A DNA stretch of 64,000 nucleotides from Takakia lepidozioides (lineage: Eukaryota > Streptophyta > Takakiopsida > Takakiales > Takakiaceae), in contig CM060731.1 in the NCBI GenBank assembly GCA_030704615.1, positions 19,158,001 through 19,222,000 on the forward strand, read 5' to 3'. Positions 44,677-55,003 of the stretch are shown here, piece by piece. The notes below the pieces were generated by a model, which was not told where the DNA came from, searched no databases, and was given only the letters and a program-made list of their open reading frames with translations. Numbering within the stretch: position 1 is the stretch's first letter; the number at the start of each line of letters is the position of its first letter. The position numbers were made by a program, and so were the translations under genes.

Positions 44677-46148
44677 TTGCGTTCAAAGGTTTCTGCCGAA
44701 AAAGCGCAATCCTCCTCGGAGTCTGAGGGCAGGGGCAAGGGATCTACTGGGGGTGAAGGTATTGTGGAGTCTTCACCAGTTACACACGCTCGTTCTGAAA
44801 GAAGTCAAGGTCACCAGGAGAGGTCACAAATGTCCCGCGACACCAACTCTCGAAAGGATTTACTAACGCAACCAGATACAGCCGGAAATAGACCTGTGCA
44901 CTTGGAGGAAGATGAAGATGACAGTAAGACTGAATCCAACGGCGTGCAACAGAGCCCAATTTTTCAAAACCCATTTATCCAGCATTCGACTGGAGTGCAT
45001 GTACGCGACGTGGAGTCAGAAAATATTTCGCCAAACGGGCAAGCTAGAGGCCGGCGAACGACGGGCGGTACGCTTCAGTTCTCCCCAGAACCAATATCCT
45101 CTAGGCCCCCGAATATCTCAACTCGCCAGCTGTATAATCCTCAGATCGATGCAAGAGTGCGAGTCAACGCGGGCATGCACAGGGAGATTATCAATATTGA
45201 TGATGACGAAGTGGTCAACAGGGTTGAGTCAGCATTTCATTATGGAGGGCCAACGAATGCCTCCATTGACTTTACTTCCCAAATCCAATATACAGGTGGG
45301 GATAGTCTTGTCGCGATGTTGGACTTTTCTGAGATGACACCCAGTCAAGTCGATTACTTTCTTTCCGCAGACCTTATCACGGGAGGTCTCCCGTTCTCCA
45401 AGGCTCGGCGGCTGGCACTGCAACCATGCTTGTCGTCCTCTCCTGGTGGAACACCGGTCCCCACATTCACTCAAACTTTTTTACGTCCACAAGACCTCCC
45501 AGGAACCGAGTACATCGCATCTGCAGGAACCACACCAGTCCTCGAACAAGACGATGCAAATCTGAGTCAATCACAGCTGTCTACAGTGGAGAACCTCACC
45601 CAGTCCCAGACCCAGACAAGGACAATGAAAATAGAGCTTCCCACTCCACAGCTCCTTCATGGTGTTAGCAATACAGAGCTCATTGACACTCTTGCCAATC
45701 CGTTGCCGACACAATTCCCCATAACCGAGGACATCACATCTGCTAGAAACACACAAGATCTCATTCAAAACCCTGACACTTTAAGGCAGTCATAGCTGTC
45801 CTCCATCGACCACATCCCACAGACGCAGACATTGGAAACGGAGCTCCCTACTGGTGTTAGCATTCCCGTCCTGGATGGTGTCGTTGATGGGTTGAGGGCA
45901 ATTGTTGACGGCTATTGTACCCCTTCGACCGTTGGTCTCCGGAGGATGTTGCAACAGATGTTGTGGAGGTTTCTATTGTTAATTCCTCTCCATCAAGGGT
46001 GGGCACGGGAGGTCTCCCGTCCTCTTCTTTTGGGAATACCTCAGCATTAGTGCAGTTGAACGTTAATGAGGGTCGGGTTGAAGACTCTGGAGAGAATGAT
46101 ATCACCGCTGCTACAGAGGCACTAGCAAGGGGGGTTGTTATTCCATGA
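44677..46148 (+). CDS. Disordered Ser/Thr/Gln-rich protein frame with two in-frame palindromes
   Basis: A 372-residue open frame (44677-45795) reads charged, repeat-poor, disordered sequence: SSSESEGRGKGSTGGEG, EEDEDDSKTESNGVQQSPIF, HREIINIDDDEVVNRVESAF, LDFSEMTPSQVDYFLSADL, then TGGLP from a perfect palindrome. After TAG (45793-45795) the same frame continues with SIDHIPQTQTLETELPTGV-like sequence, parallel to MKIELPTPQLLHGVSNTEL before it. A neighbouring frame (45915-46148) again reads TGGLP at a second palindrome. No known domain. INIDDDE resembles a SUMO-interacting motif, and the repeated SQSQ/TQSQ pairs could be phosphorylation sites; both are speculation. The long frame in a repeat-rich region argues for genuine coding, possibly as a downstream exon of the gene starting at 35104. 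Confidence 0.45.
45379..45394. repeat. Palindrome ACGGGAGGTCTCCCGT inside an open frame
   Basis: It lies in frame within the ORF 44677-45795, where it is read as TGGLP. Confidence 0.9.
46005..46020. repeat. Palindrome ACGGGAGGTCTCCCGT, last copy seen
   Basis: It is again read as TGGLP in the local open frame, and is the right-most copy in the window. Confidence 0.9.
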
Positions 46149-46382
46149 GCTCATGAGCGGGCACGGCTCACCCATGAGCCGCCAAGTAACACACTATGAT
46201 TTTCGGCAGGTTTTTTCCGGGTCCAAAACGATAAAATAATCGAAAGTAGTATAAGAAGAGAAGGTTTTCGAAGATTTCCGTGCTCATGCTGGAAGCACTC
46301 TGCTCATAAGTACCAGTATCCGCTCATGACTTGGAGCCCAGCTCATGGACCGCCAGGCCAGGTCATAGAAAAATAGAATTCT

Positions 46383-46870
46383 GGCCAATAACGGCACCGA
46401 AATTACCCTAGACGATGGGACGCAAGTGGAATTAGGATCCGGGTTTGCAGACTCCGAAAACGCAATGGCGACCTATAACCGTGGATAGTACTACTGCAGA
46501 AGTGCAGGATGGTTGGGTATAACGGCGCCGTAATTGGGCACAAGAAAAGAAATAGCCGGCTGAAGGCTCGGGAGTGAAGCCAATAACGGTGCCGAAATTG
46601 GGCTCCGCCAACCAAATACCCAACTGAAGCCTCCGAAGTGCAGCCAATAACGACGCCAAAATTGGGGTCCGGAAACCAAATACTCGGCTGAAGCCACCGG
46701 AGTGCAGCCAATAACGGCGCCGAAATTGGGGTCCGGAAACCAAATACCCGGCTGAAGGCTCAGGAGTGCAACCAATAACGGCGCCGAAATTGGGCTCCGG
46801 AGAGCAAATACCCGGCTTACGGTGAGGGAGTTTTGCCAATAACGACGCCGAAATTGAGGATAGGGCCGAC
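46383..46870 (+). repeat. Minisatellite of about 63-65 bp, seven copies
   Basis: The unit core is CCAATAACGGCGCCGAAATT followed by GGGCTCCGG, AACCAAATACCCGGCTGAAG and CCTCCGGAGTGCAG; copies start near 46383, 46517, 46577, 46645, 46708, 46771 and 46836. One isolated copy (CCAATAACGACGCTGAAATA) occurs again at 48051. Minus-strand ORFs across it (FGAVIGCTPEPSAGYLV) are repeat translations. GGCGCC is self-complementary in most copies. Confidence 0.85.
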
Positions 46871-46872
46871 AA

Positions 46873-47633
46873 GTGCTAGATGCAAACTGTCCTGAAACTA
46901 GTGCGGATTTGTCTAATAAAAGCACACATGTCGGAGGAAATTCAAGTTCTGCCGTATACGACATTGGCAGTGCAGCAATGATATATCCCTCTTCCGCCGG
47001 CCTCGCTCTCATTTTGCTCTTCACTCTTCTCTTCTATGCCCATCTCCTCCGTGCTCTGTGTTCTTGCTGTGTCGTGAGGCCATGTCGTGCCCGAATCACA
47101 TCTATCGACGCCAGACGGGACTCATTGTCCCGAAAGCAGACGACATCATTGTCTTCCTAGATGTTTACAGGGACGATCCTCGACTTGTCCAGCTGAGAGC
47201 AATGGAGTTTCTTCCAGGATTGCACGATTCTCCTGGACCCCGGCTGGGAAGCAGGTGGTTCCTGCGCATCATGGACCTGGACTTTCTGCTTGAGTGGGAG
47301 TCGAACAGATTACGCACAGCGTTGCTGTATCGCTGGAACTGTTGCGAGTGGACGTATGATGAGTGCATAGGTGAAAACTTCACGTGTGGACGGACTGGCT
47401 CGGAAAGTGGGGACATTCTCTTCAGTTATGAGGATGAGGAGGAGGGGAACACAGGGCCCACTGTGAAAATGTCCTTCTACAAAGGGGGCGCTATCGATAA
47501 ACACGACATCCTCGTTAGTTTCAACCAGGCGACAGAAACCGCTGACATTTTGTTCAAATATCGGCACCCGGTCACTCAAGAGGTCCTTGAGAGGCCAGTT
47601 CGAGTTCCTTCTTCTTGGGCGAGGGGACCATAG
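46873..47633 (+). CDS. Unidentified plus-strand ORF (about 184-191 residues)
   Basis: The frame 47082-47633 reads MSCPNHIYRRQTGLIVPKAD, LDVYRDDPRLVQLRAMEFL, RLGSRWFLRIMDLDFLLEWE, LLYRWNCCEWTYDECIGENF, SYEDEEEGNTGPTVKMSFYK and FKYRHPVTQEVLERPV. Composition is globular and non-repetitive with paired aromatic and charged residues, so it is probably a real protein domain; I do not recognise it. Just upstream, in another frame, a hydrophobic segment (AGLALILLFTLLFYAHLL, about 46999-47052) could be a signal or membrane exon. It starts immediately after the minisatellite. Confidence 0.5.
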
Positions 47634-48319
47634 GTCTTGCATACTAGAGAAGACATGTTTCGACTCACGGACACTCATGGCACATACATTTTGCTTCAGA
47701 AATCAAGTAGCTTTCCCTGTGCCATATGGGGAATATACATGCTTGGATAATCTTCTGTTAAGGTTTTTTGCAATTCACTGCCAGTATGCTGGGACGTGTC
47801 CTTTGTCGTATGGATTGCTGTGTGCACAAGGTGCAGTATGCAAATGCTGGAATGTGCAGTAGGACCCTTCCCACTGGGACACAGAACTTGCAATCTTGTA
47901 AAGACATCACATTTGCAGAACAGTGTCAATGTATTGGTAGCAAATCGGAGTCTTCTCATAAAGGTGGACGAAAACGCCAGGATGGGCTGCGAAATCACCA
48001 CAAAATGAATGAAGAGCAATAACAAGGAAGCGCTATGCAGTATACAGACCAATAACGACGCTGAAATAGGCCACAATGCTCGTGTATCTCCACACAATGT
48101 ATGCTTTCCTTGTATCCATTAATAAACATAACCAAAATAAAAAAAAACATGCCCATGCCATTCACGGCCAAAAACCACTTTCTCATGTATTGCGGCACTG
48201 AAATGCACCTGAAGCCATGGCGGTGCGGCACCACCAAGTGTATAATTCCTCACAAAAAAATAGGGTGCAAGAAGATGAATGTAATATAATTGCCATTTTT
48301 CCTTCCCGAATGTGGAATG
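47634..48319. other. Non-coding gap between convergent ORFs
   Basis: It contains the 3' regions of the plus-strand ORF and the minus-strand SWIM gene, and one stray copy of the 63-bp minisatellite unit (48051). No exon was supported. Confidence 0.45.
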
Positions 48320-49288
48320 TCAAGCAGTCCGACCTGTATCCTGCCGTAGGGCCTTGTGCAACTCGTTGAAGCTCAGTGTTGGAGCATGGATGAAGACGTC
48401 CACTGCGGATACGCAACTCATGCGCTTCAGAAAAATGTAATAAAGGTGTTTGCAGGGGACGTATGCTGCATTCTTCGATTCCATAACAAGGAAGTCCTCA
48501 CAGTTGCAGGCTGGGTACTGAGAAACCGTGATTGCATACACGACACTGCGCGCAGCAGACCCGGCTACTGACAACTGAAATATGCGCCCCATCCCGGGGT
48601 AAGGAACATCCCTGCAACCTTGCACTATGTAGGGCATTGCAAGAGCATTGGCCATCCTGATGTCGTTCGCTTTTGTTGGTGGCTGCTGTCTTTTCAGTTT
48701 CCCCCACCGATGGGTGGGCCAAGCTGCGGGGTCACCCACCGGTATGCAGGGTGAAGAGCTTCTCGTAGGAGGAGGATGACGACTGGGAATTGGATTTCGT
48801 GGAACGTCTGTCCTCTCCACCAGTCGAAACCCTACACATCCTAGAGCGTCTGCCTCCTCCAGGGTAAGATCTGTACCGGTTGCCACAGGCCAGACTGCTG
48901 GTGGTTCAGGCATGCCTTGTACACCATACTTGGGCTTGCCGAATACACACGACATGATGTCGTGCCTGCAGAACCAAAACTCCTTCAGTGTGGCCTCCAC
49001 AAACTTTGCGCACACAAATCTTCCTGTGAAGCAAGGGGCAGGCACATCGCCCTGCGGGCTCCTCCGAATCATCTCATTGCATCTCTGGTTGGTGTCGACA
49101 CGAACAGCACAACATTTGCCACGAAATGACGGACGGGTCCGTGCAATTCTCCATTGCGAGGCCGACACATCTCGTTCCACGATTGGAATGTTGTACTGGG
49201 TAACAATAATAGGAGCGGCATGCTCATCCTCGGGATGCTGTCCCGAGTCTGGTAGCGATTCCATGGATGCTGCAGGAGAGGGGTACAA
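48320..49288 (-). CDS. Stand-alone SWIM zinc-finger protein (322-residue ORF)
   Basis: SWIM fingers (CxCx(n)CxH) bind DNA or protein and occur in MULE transposases, FAR1-type factors and ubiquitin ligases. Here the motif is near the C-terminus: YAITVSQYPACNCEDFLVME followed by SKNAAYVPCKHLYYIFLKRM. Before it lie a cysteine-bearing segment (FRGKCCAVRVDTNQRCNEMI, CFTGRFVCAKFVEATLKEFW) and a proline-rich linker. No transposase catalytic motif is visible, so it is either a host-type SWIM regulator or an accessory gene. A start at 49288 (MYPSPAASMESLPDSGQHPE) is plausible; the frame stays open without introns. It lies directly downstream of the FCP1-like gene on the same strand. Confidence 0.7.
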   Translation of the reverse strand: MYPSPAASMESLPDSGQHPEDEHAAPIIVTQYNIPIVERDVSASQWRIARTRPSFRGKCCAVRVDTNQRCNEMIRRSPQGDVPAPCFTGRFVCAKFVEATLKEFWFCRHDIMSCVFGKPKYGVQGMPEPPAVWPVATGTDLTLEEADALGCVGFRLVERTDVPRNPIPSRHPPPTRSSSPCIPVGDPAAWPTHRWGKLKRQQPPTKANDIRMANALAMPYIVQGCRDVPYPGMGRIFQLSVAGSAARSVVYAITVSQYPACNCEDFLVMESKNAAYVPCKHLYYIFLKRMSCVSAVDVFIHAPTLSFNELHKALRQDTGRTA

Positions 49289-49405
49289 GTCATGCTGGGA
49301 GGAGGCGTGGGACGCAACATCGTTGCGCCCCGAGGTTGAGTGCGCATGTTATATCTGATCTCCATGAATCACCGTCGCCTCCGGGCATGTCCTCAATTCT
49401 TCTCT

Positions 49406-50794
49406 TCACCGGCCGGCTGCGGACATCGCCCTCCAGGCAGGGAACTTGGCAATAACACTGCGAATATCCTTCACGAGATATTTCATCCCGGGCTTGATAT
49501 AACTGGTAGTATCCTTGCAATCCTCAGCTGACCATATGAAGCAAAACTTCTTCGCTATTTTCATGGGGACGAAGCTCTCCAACATCCTACAAGGAACACC
49601 TCTATCAATGCATGACCAAATGGCCACGTGAAAATGTTTCAATTGCAAGGTCCAAAAACTGCAAGACTCAAGGCCGAGGCACCACAAACGGTCTGTCACG
49701 AACTTGAAGTGTCACTTTCCTGAAACAAAATTTCTCCTTCAACAGTTCACCACCGGATGGGGGTGGCCGGTAGCAGAGGAGTCCGTTGACACTCAGAATT
49801 AACAACATCCGTTTCCTCTTCCCCGCTGTTGCATGTAAAGAATGAGAGGCAAAGTTATCCTGAGCAAGTTCATCATACACTGACATTAGTGTTTCTGCCA
49901 TGAAAATACCCATGACCCAGAATGATCGAGTATATAAAAGATCAACACGAACGTGCAACAAGTGGCCAAAACTTGTACGTGTTGCGGGCTTGGAATGTTT
50001 CGAGAGGAGGGAAAATATTGCGAAGAAGCGGAACGTCGACTGCCAAGTGGAGGTTCAAGAAAGTACCTTGTACGGAGGGAATTTGATGAAGGTATCGTGC
50101 TGCATCCCCGCCTGTTGAGAAAGGATGGAATTACTTAGTGCAGAACCGAACAAACACAAAAGAGAAGAAAGTGGAGAAATAATATCGAATAATACCGATG
50201 TAGTCTTATTGGAATGTCTCGCTGGCGGACTTGGGATCCCAACGGATGTGTTTTGACAAGACCCTGGTATGTCCGAGGTAATCATTTTCTTCCTCAAGTC
50301 TGCTTTGTCTCGGAAGACAGACTTCTCTTCGGTGGAACCGATTTGTATATGAGATGGAAATGGTTTGGGGGCTCTATGCCGCTTCCTTGGTGCAGAACAT
50401 TGCGCCAAGCCGAGAAGTTGCAATTGTTTTGACCGTGTCGTCCAAAGGGGTGCAAAGAAGGGGAACGGAATGGAAATTGTCCCTTGAGCACTCCACATCC
50501 TGAATGGAATGCACACGTAATGAAGGGATTACCTTGGATTAACAGAATTCCAATGCAGACGTCGTTTGACAGGAAGGTCATAATCCGCAGATTTTCTGGT
50601 CTGGAGTAAAACAAGAACATCAAACCCCAAACTAAGGAAAACAAAAGGACGAGTAAGAATTCAGATATAAGTAATGTCACCTGACTCCTTCTGATTTGGG
50701 CTCTCCAACCCTCGTGCTGGGGAGAGAAGGAGGGAAGAGAGGCAACAGTGTGCTGCGGAGCCGCAGCCTCACCCGCGTCCTCAATGGCTGTCAT
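49406..50794 (-). CDS. FCP1/NIF-phosphatase-like protein without the catalytic aspartate, multi-exon
   Basis: FCP1-homology (NIF) proteins are HAD phosphatases that act on RNA polymerase II C-terminal domain. Exons on the minus strand: 50681-50794 (MTAIEDAGEAAAPQHTVASL...), 50,5xx-50600 (TRKSADYDLPVKRRLHWNSV), about 50197-50510 (RMWSAQGTISIPFPF...), about 50070-50114 (AGMQHDTFIKFPPYK), a probable short exon near 49984-50043, then about 49690-49896 with the domain start KRKRMLLILSVNGLLC. The family expects LDLDxTL/LDLNGLL; here the nucleophile position reads LSVNG, so phosphatase activity is doubtful. The rest follows: VTLQVRDRPFVVPRP, then after a break LDLAI and KHFHVAIWSCIDRG, KKFCFIWSAEDCKD, MKYLVKDIRSVIAKFPAW. 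A one-base frame change near 49.65 kb separates the two halves, so this may be a pseudogene or carry a sequencing error. Confidence 0.6.
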
Positions 50795-51430
50795 TCTCGA
50801 GGTAGATTTCAGACCCTTGACACTTAACAGGGAGGGTGAGGATTGTAGAGTGATTGGATACCCGAGGATCCTACCCATGAAATAAACACACCATTTCTAA
50901 CTACATTCTAACTATGTTCATGACTCGCAGGGACCTCTCATGGATTTCGCAGAGCTCATGATGAAATTCTTGACCTAAGAAACTATTGGATCCGTTGTTG
51001 TACCTCAGAGGACCATACTCTGGAATAACGTAACATTCTATCTACTTGCCAAGAGATCACAAGCCTTTTTGGGTTTTCCTGTGCCTGACGCCCTTCACTC
51101 ATGTGAGGGGAGTAGCAACCACTGCTCTACAACTCACCTTTTACTCCCTCACTGCTTCTGATTTTTCTCTCTCTACAATGAATGCTACAGCGGGGTAAGG
51201 TGAAAATGACAAAAGGTTTAAGGTTAGAGTCCCCGTGCGGGAAGTCACTGTGCTCCATGCAGGGAGCATCAGTACACTGCAGAATGCTTGATACAGCAAG
51301 TCGAGTTTCAACTTTGCTCAATTTTCTTCTTGGCCAACTCAGTTTTTTCCTTCCTACATCTCTTGCCCAATGACTTATTCATTGAAGAAGTTACAAACAT
51401 CTTCACTCTTATCTCTGTGATTCCAAAGAT
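50795..51430. other. Upstream region, no gene supported
   Basis: 5' region of the FCP1-like gene. Short ORFs only. Confidence 0.4.
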
Positions 51431-52160
51431 TCACTTTTGTGACACCATAACTGATTCAGTGGACTCAGACTTAGAAGACCCGTTCTGCTCTTTCCTGATC
51501 AGTTCCTCATTGATCAACCTTGTAGCTACCACCTCCCAAGTTGATTTCTTTGGATCGATAGCTTCTACATAATACTTTGAAGATGTGACCAAAAATCCAT
51601 AACTCTGAGGTAGATTCATCATGAGTACCATTACCTTCATTGCATCCGAGCACCAATGGCATCCAGCTCGTCTGCCATGGAACCCAACTTGCAGTTCAAA
51701 TGCATGTACTCCATGGTATCTCCAAAGCTCATTTGTGAAGTGAAGAACTTTCACGTCATGAACAGCTAGTCGCTTATAAGGCTTTTGTCTATATGTCGAG
51801 TTTGGATCGGAACTTCATAGGTTTCTTTTGCAACTGTAGTCTTGGCCTATCGCATATCAAAAAGTTGACCATTAGAAAGGCTTTGAACAATAAAGTTCAG
51901 TGCATGACTCTCTTTCTTCTCCTATGCGGAAAGAGCAATTCTTTTGTTGGTTTCATTTCTCTCCCATCGATAAGACCCCACAGCTCCCTTGCCTTTAGCA
52001 TAGTCTCCATCTTAAACTTCCACAAAATTAAGTATTCATTTTCATTGAACTTCTCTACATACCCAAAGCGTGGGCCCACAACCTGTGAGTTCTCAGAGTC
52101 CTCCATCTTTAGCATTTGGCAATGGGAGTATGAGACAAAACAAAAAGAATTGTAGATGAT
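51431..52160 (-). pseudogene. Ty1/copia gag (UBN2-type) remnant
   Basis: Minus-strand reading from about 52160: KFNENEYLILWKFKMETMLK then ARELWGLIDGRE, the start of copia gag (YxxWKxxMExxLxxxxLWxxI). A frame change follows, and the later part contains VLHFTNELWRYHGVHA, the gag segment for repeat interaction. Protease, integrase and RT are absent. The element is a fragment; no LTR was identified next to it. Confidence 0.65.
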
Positions 52161-52760
52161 AGCAATGATTAAAGAGGAGTGTTTAGTATTGATAAAATTA
52201 CAACCCAATATGTACAAGATGGTGTCCTAATCTAACCGTGACACAAAAGATGTCTAAGTTGTGTGGATAACATTACTCAGAACTTTTGCCTACAAAAACT
52301 CGGCTCCATGAACCCTCACCAATTTACTACACCTGCAATTATAAATGAGCCCACTGGCTCCTAAATTCATGCCCATGACGAAGTTTCCGAATGGTTGGCA
52401 TTTAGCTTGACCACTTGACAATCGACACATGCCCAGAACACTTGCTACATGTAGATTTCTTCTGACCATAAACTTTATTTTAAGGACATATTTGAGGACA
52501 CATGATAAACGTTATTGCGATATAGTACCATGCATGTAAGATGACCCTGGACTGATCTATTTTGGTTTGATCAAGTGTCACCAGCCCAATTTTTACCCTA
52601 AATGCATTTTCTTTTTTTGCATTAGATGGAAGATCCCACTAGAATGAACAAATTTGGAAATCATCGAGTCATCCATTTCTTGAAAACAGTCAATCCCATT
52701 TGTAATTTTGGTGTGTAGGAGGATGTGGTTGAAGAAAGTGAAAGAACTAAAGAGTCTAAG

Positions 52761-53013
52761 TTTTTTTTAAACGTTTTGTAATTGTACAAAGGGAAACACG
52801 TGGGAGCGACAACTTGCAAATCAGCCCCCTTAATAGGGAGAGGAGAAAATAACCTCTTTCACAGTAACCTCGCCATGCAAGGCGTAGAAATGGGACACCG
52901 CCCAAGGGAAGGGGGACAAGAGTATACCACACCCCTCAAGTAGCAGAATTTGGCCCCAGAATCATGTGGGTGGCACTCAATGCACTAACCAACTGAGCTA
53001 TTGACTGTTGACC
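52761..53013 (-). mobile_element. tRNA-derived SINE with target duplication
   Basis: The minus strand begins GGTCAACAGTCAATAGCTCA; the box A TAGCTCAGTTGG is at 52989-53000 and a weak box B (GGCCAAATTC) at 52946-52955, 33 bp downstream, as in a tRNA promoter. The 3' end is an A8 tail (T run at 52761-52768 on the plus strand). The element is flanked by the direct repeat AGTCTAAG (52753-52760 and 53014-53021). Length is about 253 bp, in the usual range for plant SINEs. Confidence 0.75.
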
Positions 53014-53021
53014 AGTCTAAG

Positions 53022-54180
53022 TTACTCACTATAAGTCTTGATCTACCTATCCATTTTGAATATTCCACAAATATCTGCAACAGACCGTACATCAATGAAA
53101 TCTTAAAATAACTAGAGATCCATGTTGGACATATTTTTATTTCAATGGAGTGCAATATAGAGCCCATAATATGTCTCATCAGTATGTACATGCAAACACA
53201 ATCTTACGAATGAGCATGAAACTCTACACAACATGAACCAAATGGCCTAAACATGATCCTATTGAACAAAAATGCAACCTTCAAATGTTTTCTCCAAATT
53301 TAGAATGTAGGGTGCAGATTGTGAGGGGATGAGGTGTGTTGGGACGGACTAATCTACTTTGGAAGAGGGCAGATGAGCGCAAGTATGAAAGCAATACTGA
53401 GCGCATAGGTCCGAGTATGGGTATAGGGGTTGTGGACAGTACCAGCATAAATAGGTATATCAGTGAGACCTTCGGGTCGAACTCTGTTTCAGGGTTTCGG
53501 CAGCAAAACTCTTTTCGAGTAGTAGTCCCCCTAACCTCACCCTCTCTTTGCTTCAGTTACACTTACATACTCTATTGAGGTTTTCTACTTTCTGCAAAGC
53601 TACTGACGGTATGGTTTTGAATCTTGTCAACGCCACTGAGGAATGATATCTGCTTTCAATCCAATTGCCTAAGGAATTCTGCCAATTTCATGTTTGAATT
53701 GGTGGGGCAATATGACTAATTAACGCAAGAACGCATTGCTTTGCTATGCCCTTTTTTGTTTGTTTTTAGTTTCCAGGTCCAATGTTTCAAATGTCAACTA
53801 AGTAGGAGGTTTTTTTGTCTTTTCAGGCTTGATGAAGTCTGAAGATACAGCATGGCTAGCAACAAGGAGGCATAAAGTTGGCCAGGGTGATATATACAAT
53901 TTTACTTTTTGTTTTTTTTCTATTTTTTCTGGACTAGCGATGCCCACATTCCGATGCTACATGTATACCTACCAAGGTTGAATTCCAAGAGAGGGAATAT
54001 TGATGGAAACAACATGAAAAGGCACTGAGGCTCACATAAGATCCTTTATCGCATAAAATCCATGTAAGACAGTTTAGTGTGTAAGGCATTCCTAGTGATT
54101 TGGCCAGCATGAAAACTTCATACAGGCATTCCATAGTTCTGCGAAAGTGCAGAGAAGAAAAGAGGGAGAATACAACTTAA
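53022..54180. other. Intergenic, no gene supported
   Basis: It contains an LTR-like start TGTTGGGACGGACTAATC at 53337 with an ATAAATAGG box downstream, but no matching LTR end or internal region was found. Confidence 0.35.
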
Positions 54181-55003
54181 CCCTTAAATTCCCAAGCCCT
54201 TTTTTGACTTTTTACCAATTTTGGGTACCCAGCTGCAGTAAATTGCCCCTAGAAACCTACCAAAAATCATCCAGATATTCCAGCCTTATAACAATGGGCC
54301 CAGCTCATTTATGCATGACATACCAAAAAATGAGCCAAGTCCACCGTGGAAATTGTGAGATTATAGCGTTGGCCCGGACGTCAAATATCAGATCCCAAGG
54401 AAAAAGTGAGAAAGAAATTGGTTTGACCAAATCAAAACCTAGCTTTATCCAATTTTGCTTGCCCCAAGACCCACCATTTCCAAATCAATAGTGGAGTGGC
54501 TATGACCCCACTAAATTGCAGGTCCAACTGATTTTTTCACCTATGGTTGCTATGCATGCAATTACATGGGGGTTGAAATCTCAAAATTGACAAAAGAAAA
54601 TGTTCCTCCAAATGAAGTACTTTTTTTCTACAAATTTTTTAAAAGCCAATGGTGGATGTGTGTATGTAATGCTCACACACCACAAGGTGAAGCGCTTTTT
54701 CCAAAATTGCTAATTTTCTGCCAAAAATGGCCTTTGGAGTGCAATCTGTTTTGGGCTTGTTTACTTGCCACGTCGGCAGTCAACAAGCCCTTTTCAAGCC
54801 CCAAAACGTAAATGAGAGATCTAAGATATTTTTTTGTAGGTGGTAGCTTTTGTTTTTATTTAATTTTGTTTTTTGCATCATACTCAGACAAATCCCTTGT
54901 CATTAAAGCTTCAGGAGTGGGCCCCATCAGATTAGATCTGCAAAAATTAGGTCCAACTGCAAATTCAAAGTGACACGATTCAGGTCGCTTGGGAACTTAA
55001 GGG
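54181..55003. mobile_element. piggyBac-like MITE, 823 bp
   Basis: The ends are inverted: CCCTTAAATTCCCAAGC on the left and its counterpart GCTTGGGAACTTAAGGG on the right (one mismatch). The left flank is TTAA (54177-54180); the right is TTAC (55004-55007), a mutated TTAA. There is no coding capacity. End sequence CCC(C)T(T)AA and size match the second MITE at 62990-63793. Confidence 0.75.

Larger units (their letters stand above)
23087..46021. other. Palindrome-rich interval: candidate large multi-gene mobile element (termini unresolved)
   Basis: Throughout this interval, and not elsewhere in the window as far as I could see, a palindrome with core ACGGGAG-NN-CTCCCGT recurs. Perfect cores are at 24167, 24649, 26614, 26829, 28365, 30724, 31717, 31885, 35401, 36796, 44488, 45379 and 46005. 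Near matches lie at about 23089 (with a 4-base insert), 24414, 25455, 28127, 28251, 28466, 28832, 30168, 30677, 33013, 33404, 33944, 35428, 36431, 36458 and 44462. The centre is AT, AC, GT or GC; the outer base pair is often C/G. Excluding the later piggyBac insertion the density is about one per 500-550 bp. Sites lie in introns, coding frames and tandem repeats alike, on a stretch that also carries a transposase-like gene and a ParB-like gene. A shared origin of the interval is inference. Confidence 0.6.

Noticed and set aside
23087-46021. Interspersed palindromes as a CRISPR array
   Set aside because: Spacing is irregular (tens to thousands of bases), copies are palindromic and lie in genes and introns of a eukaryotic sequence; no cas-like gene.
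46432-47024. Minus-strand ORFs with FRRRYWLH repeats
   Set aside because: They are translations of the 63-bp minisatellite.
53337-53600. Solo copia LTR starting TGTTGGGACGG
   Set aside because: The start and an ATAAATAGG box look right, but no CA end with flanking duplication and no second copy was found.
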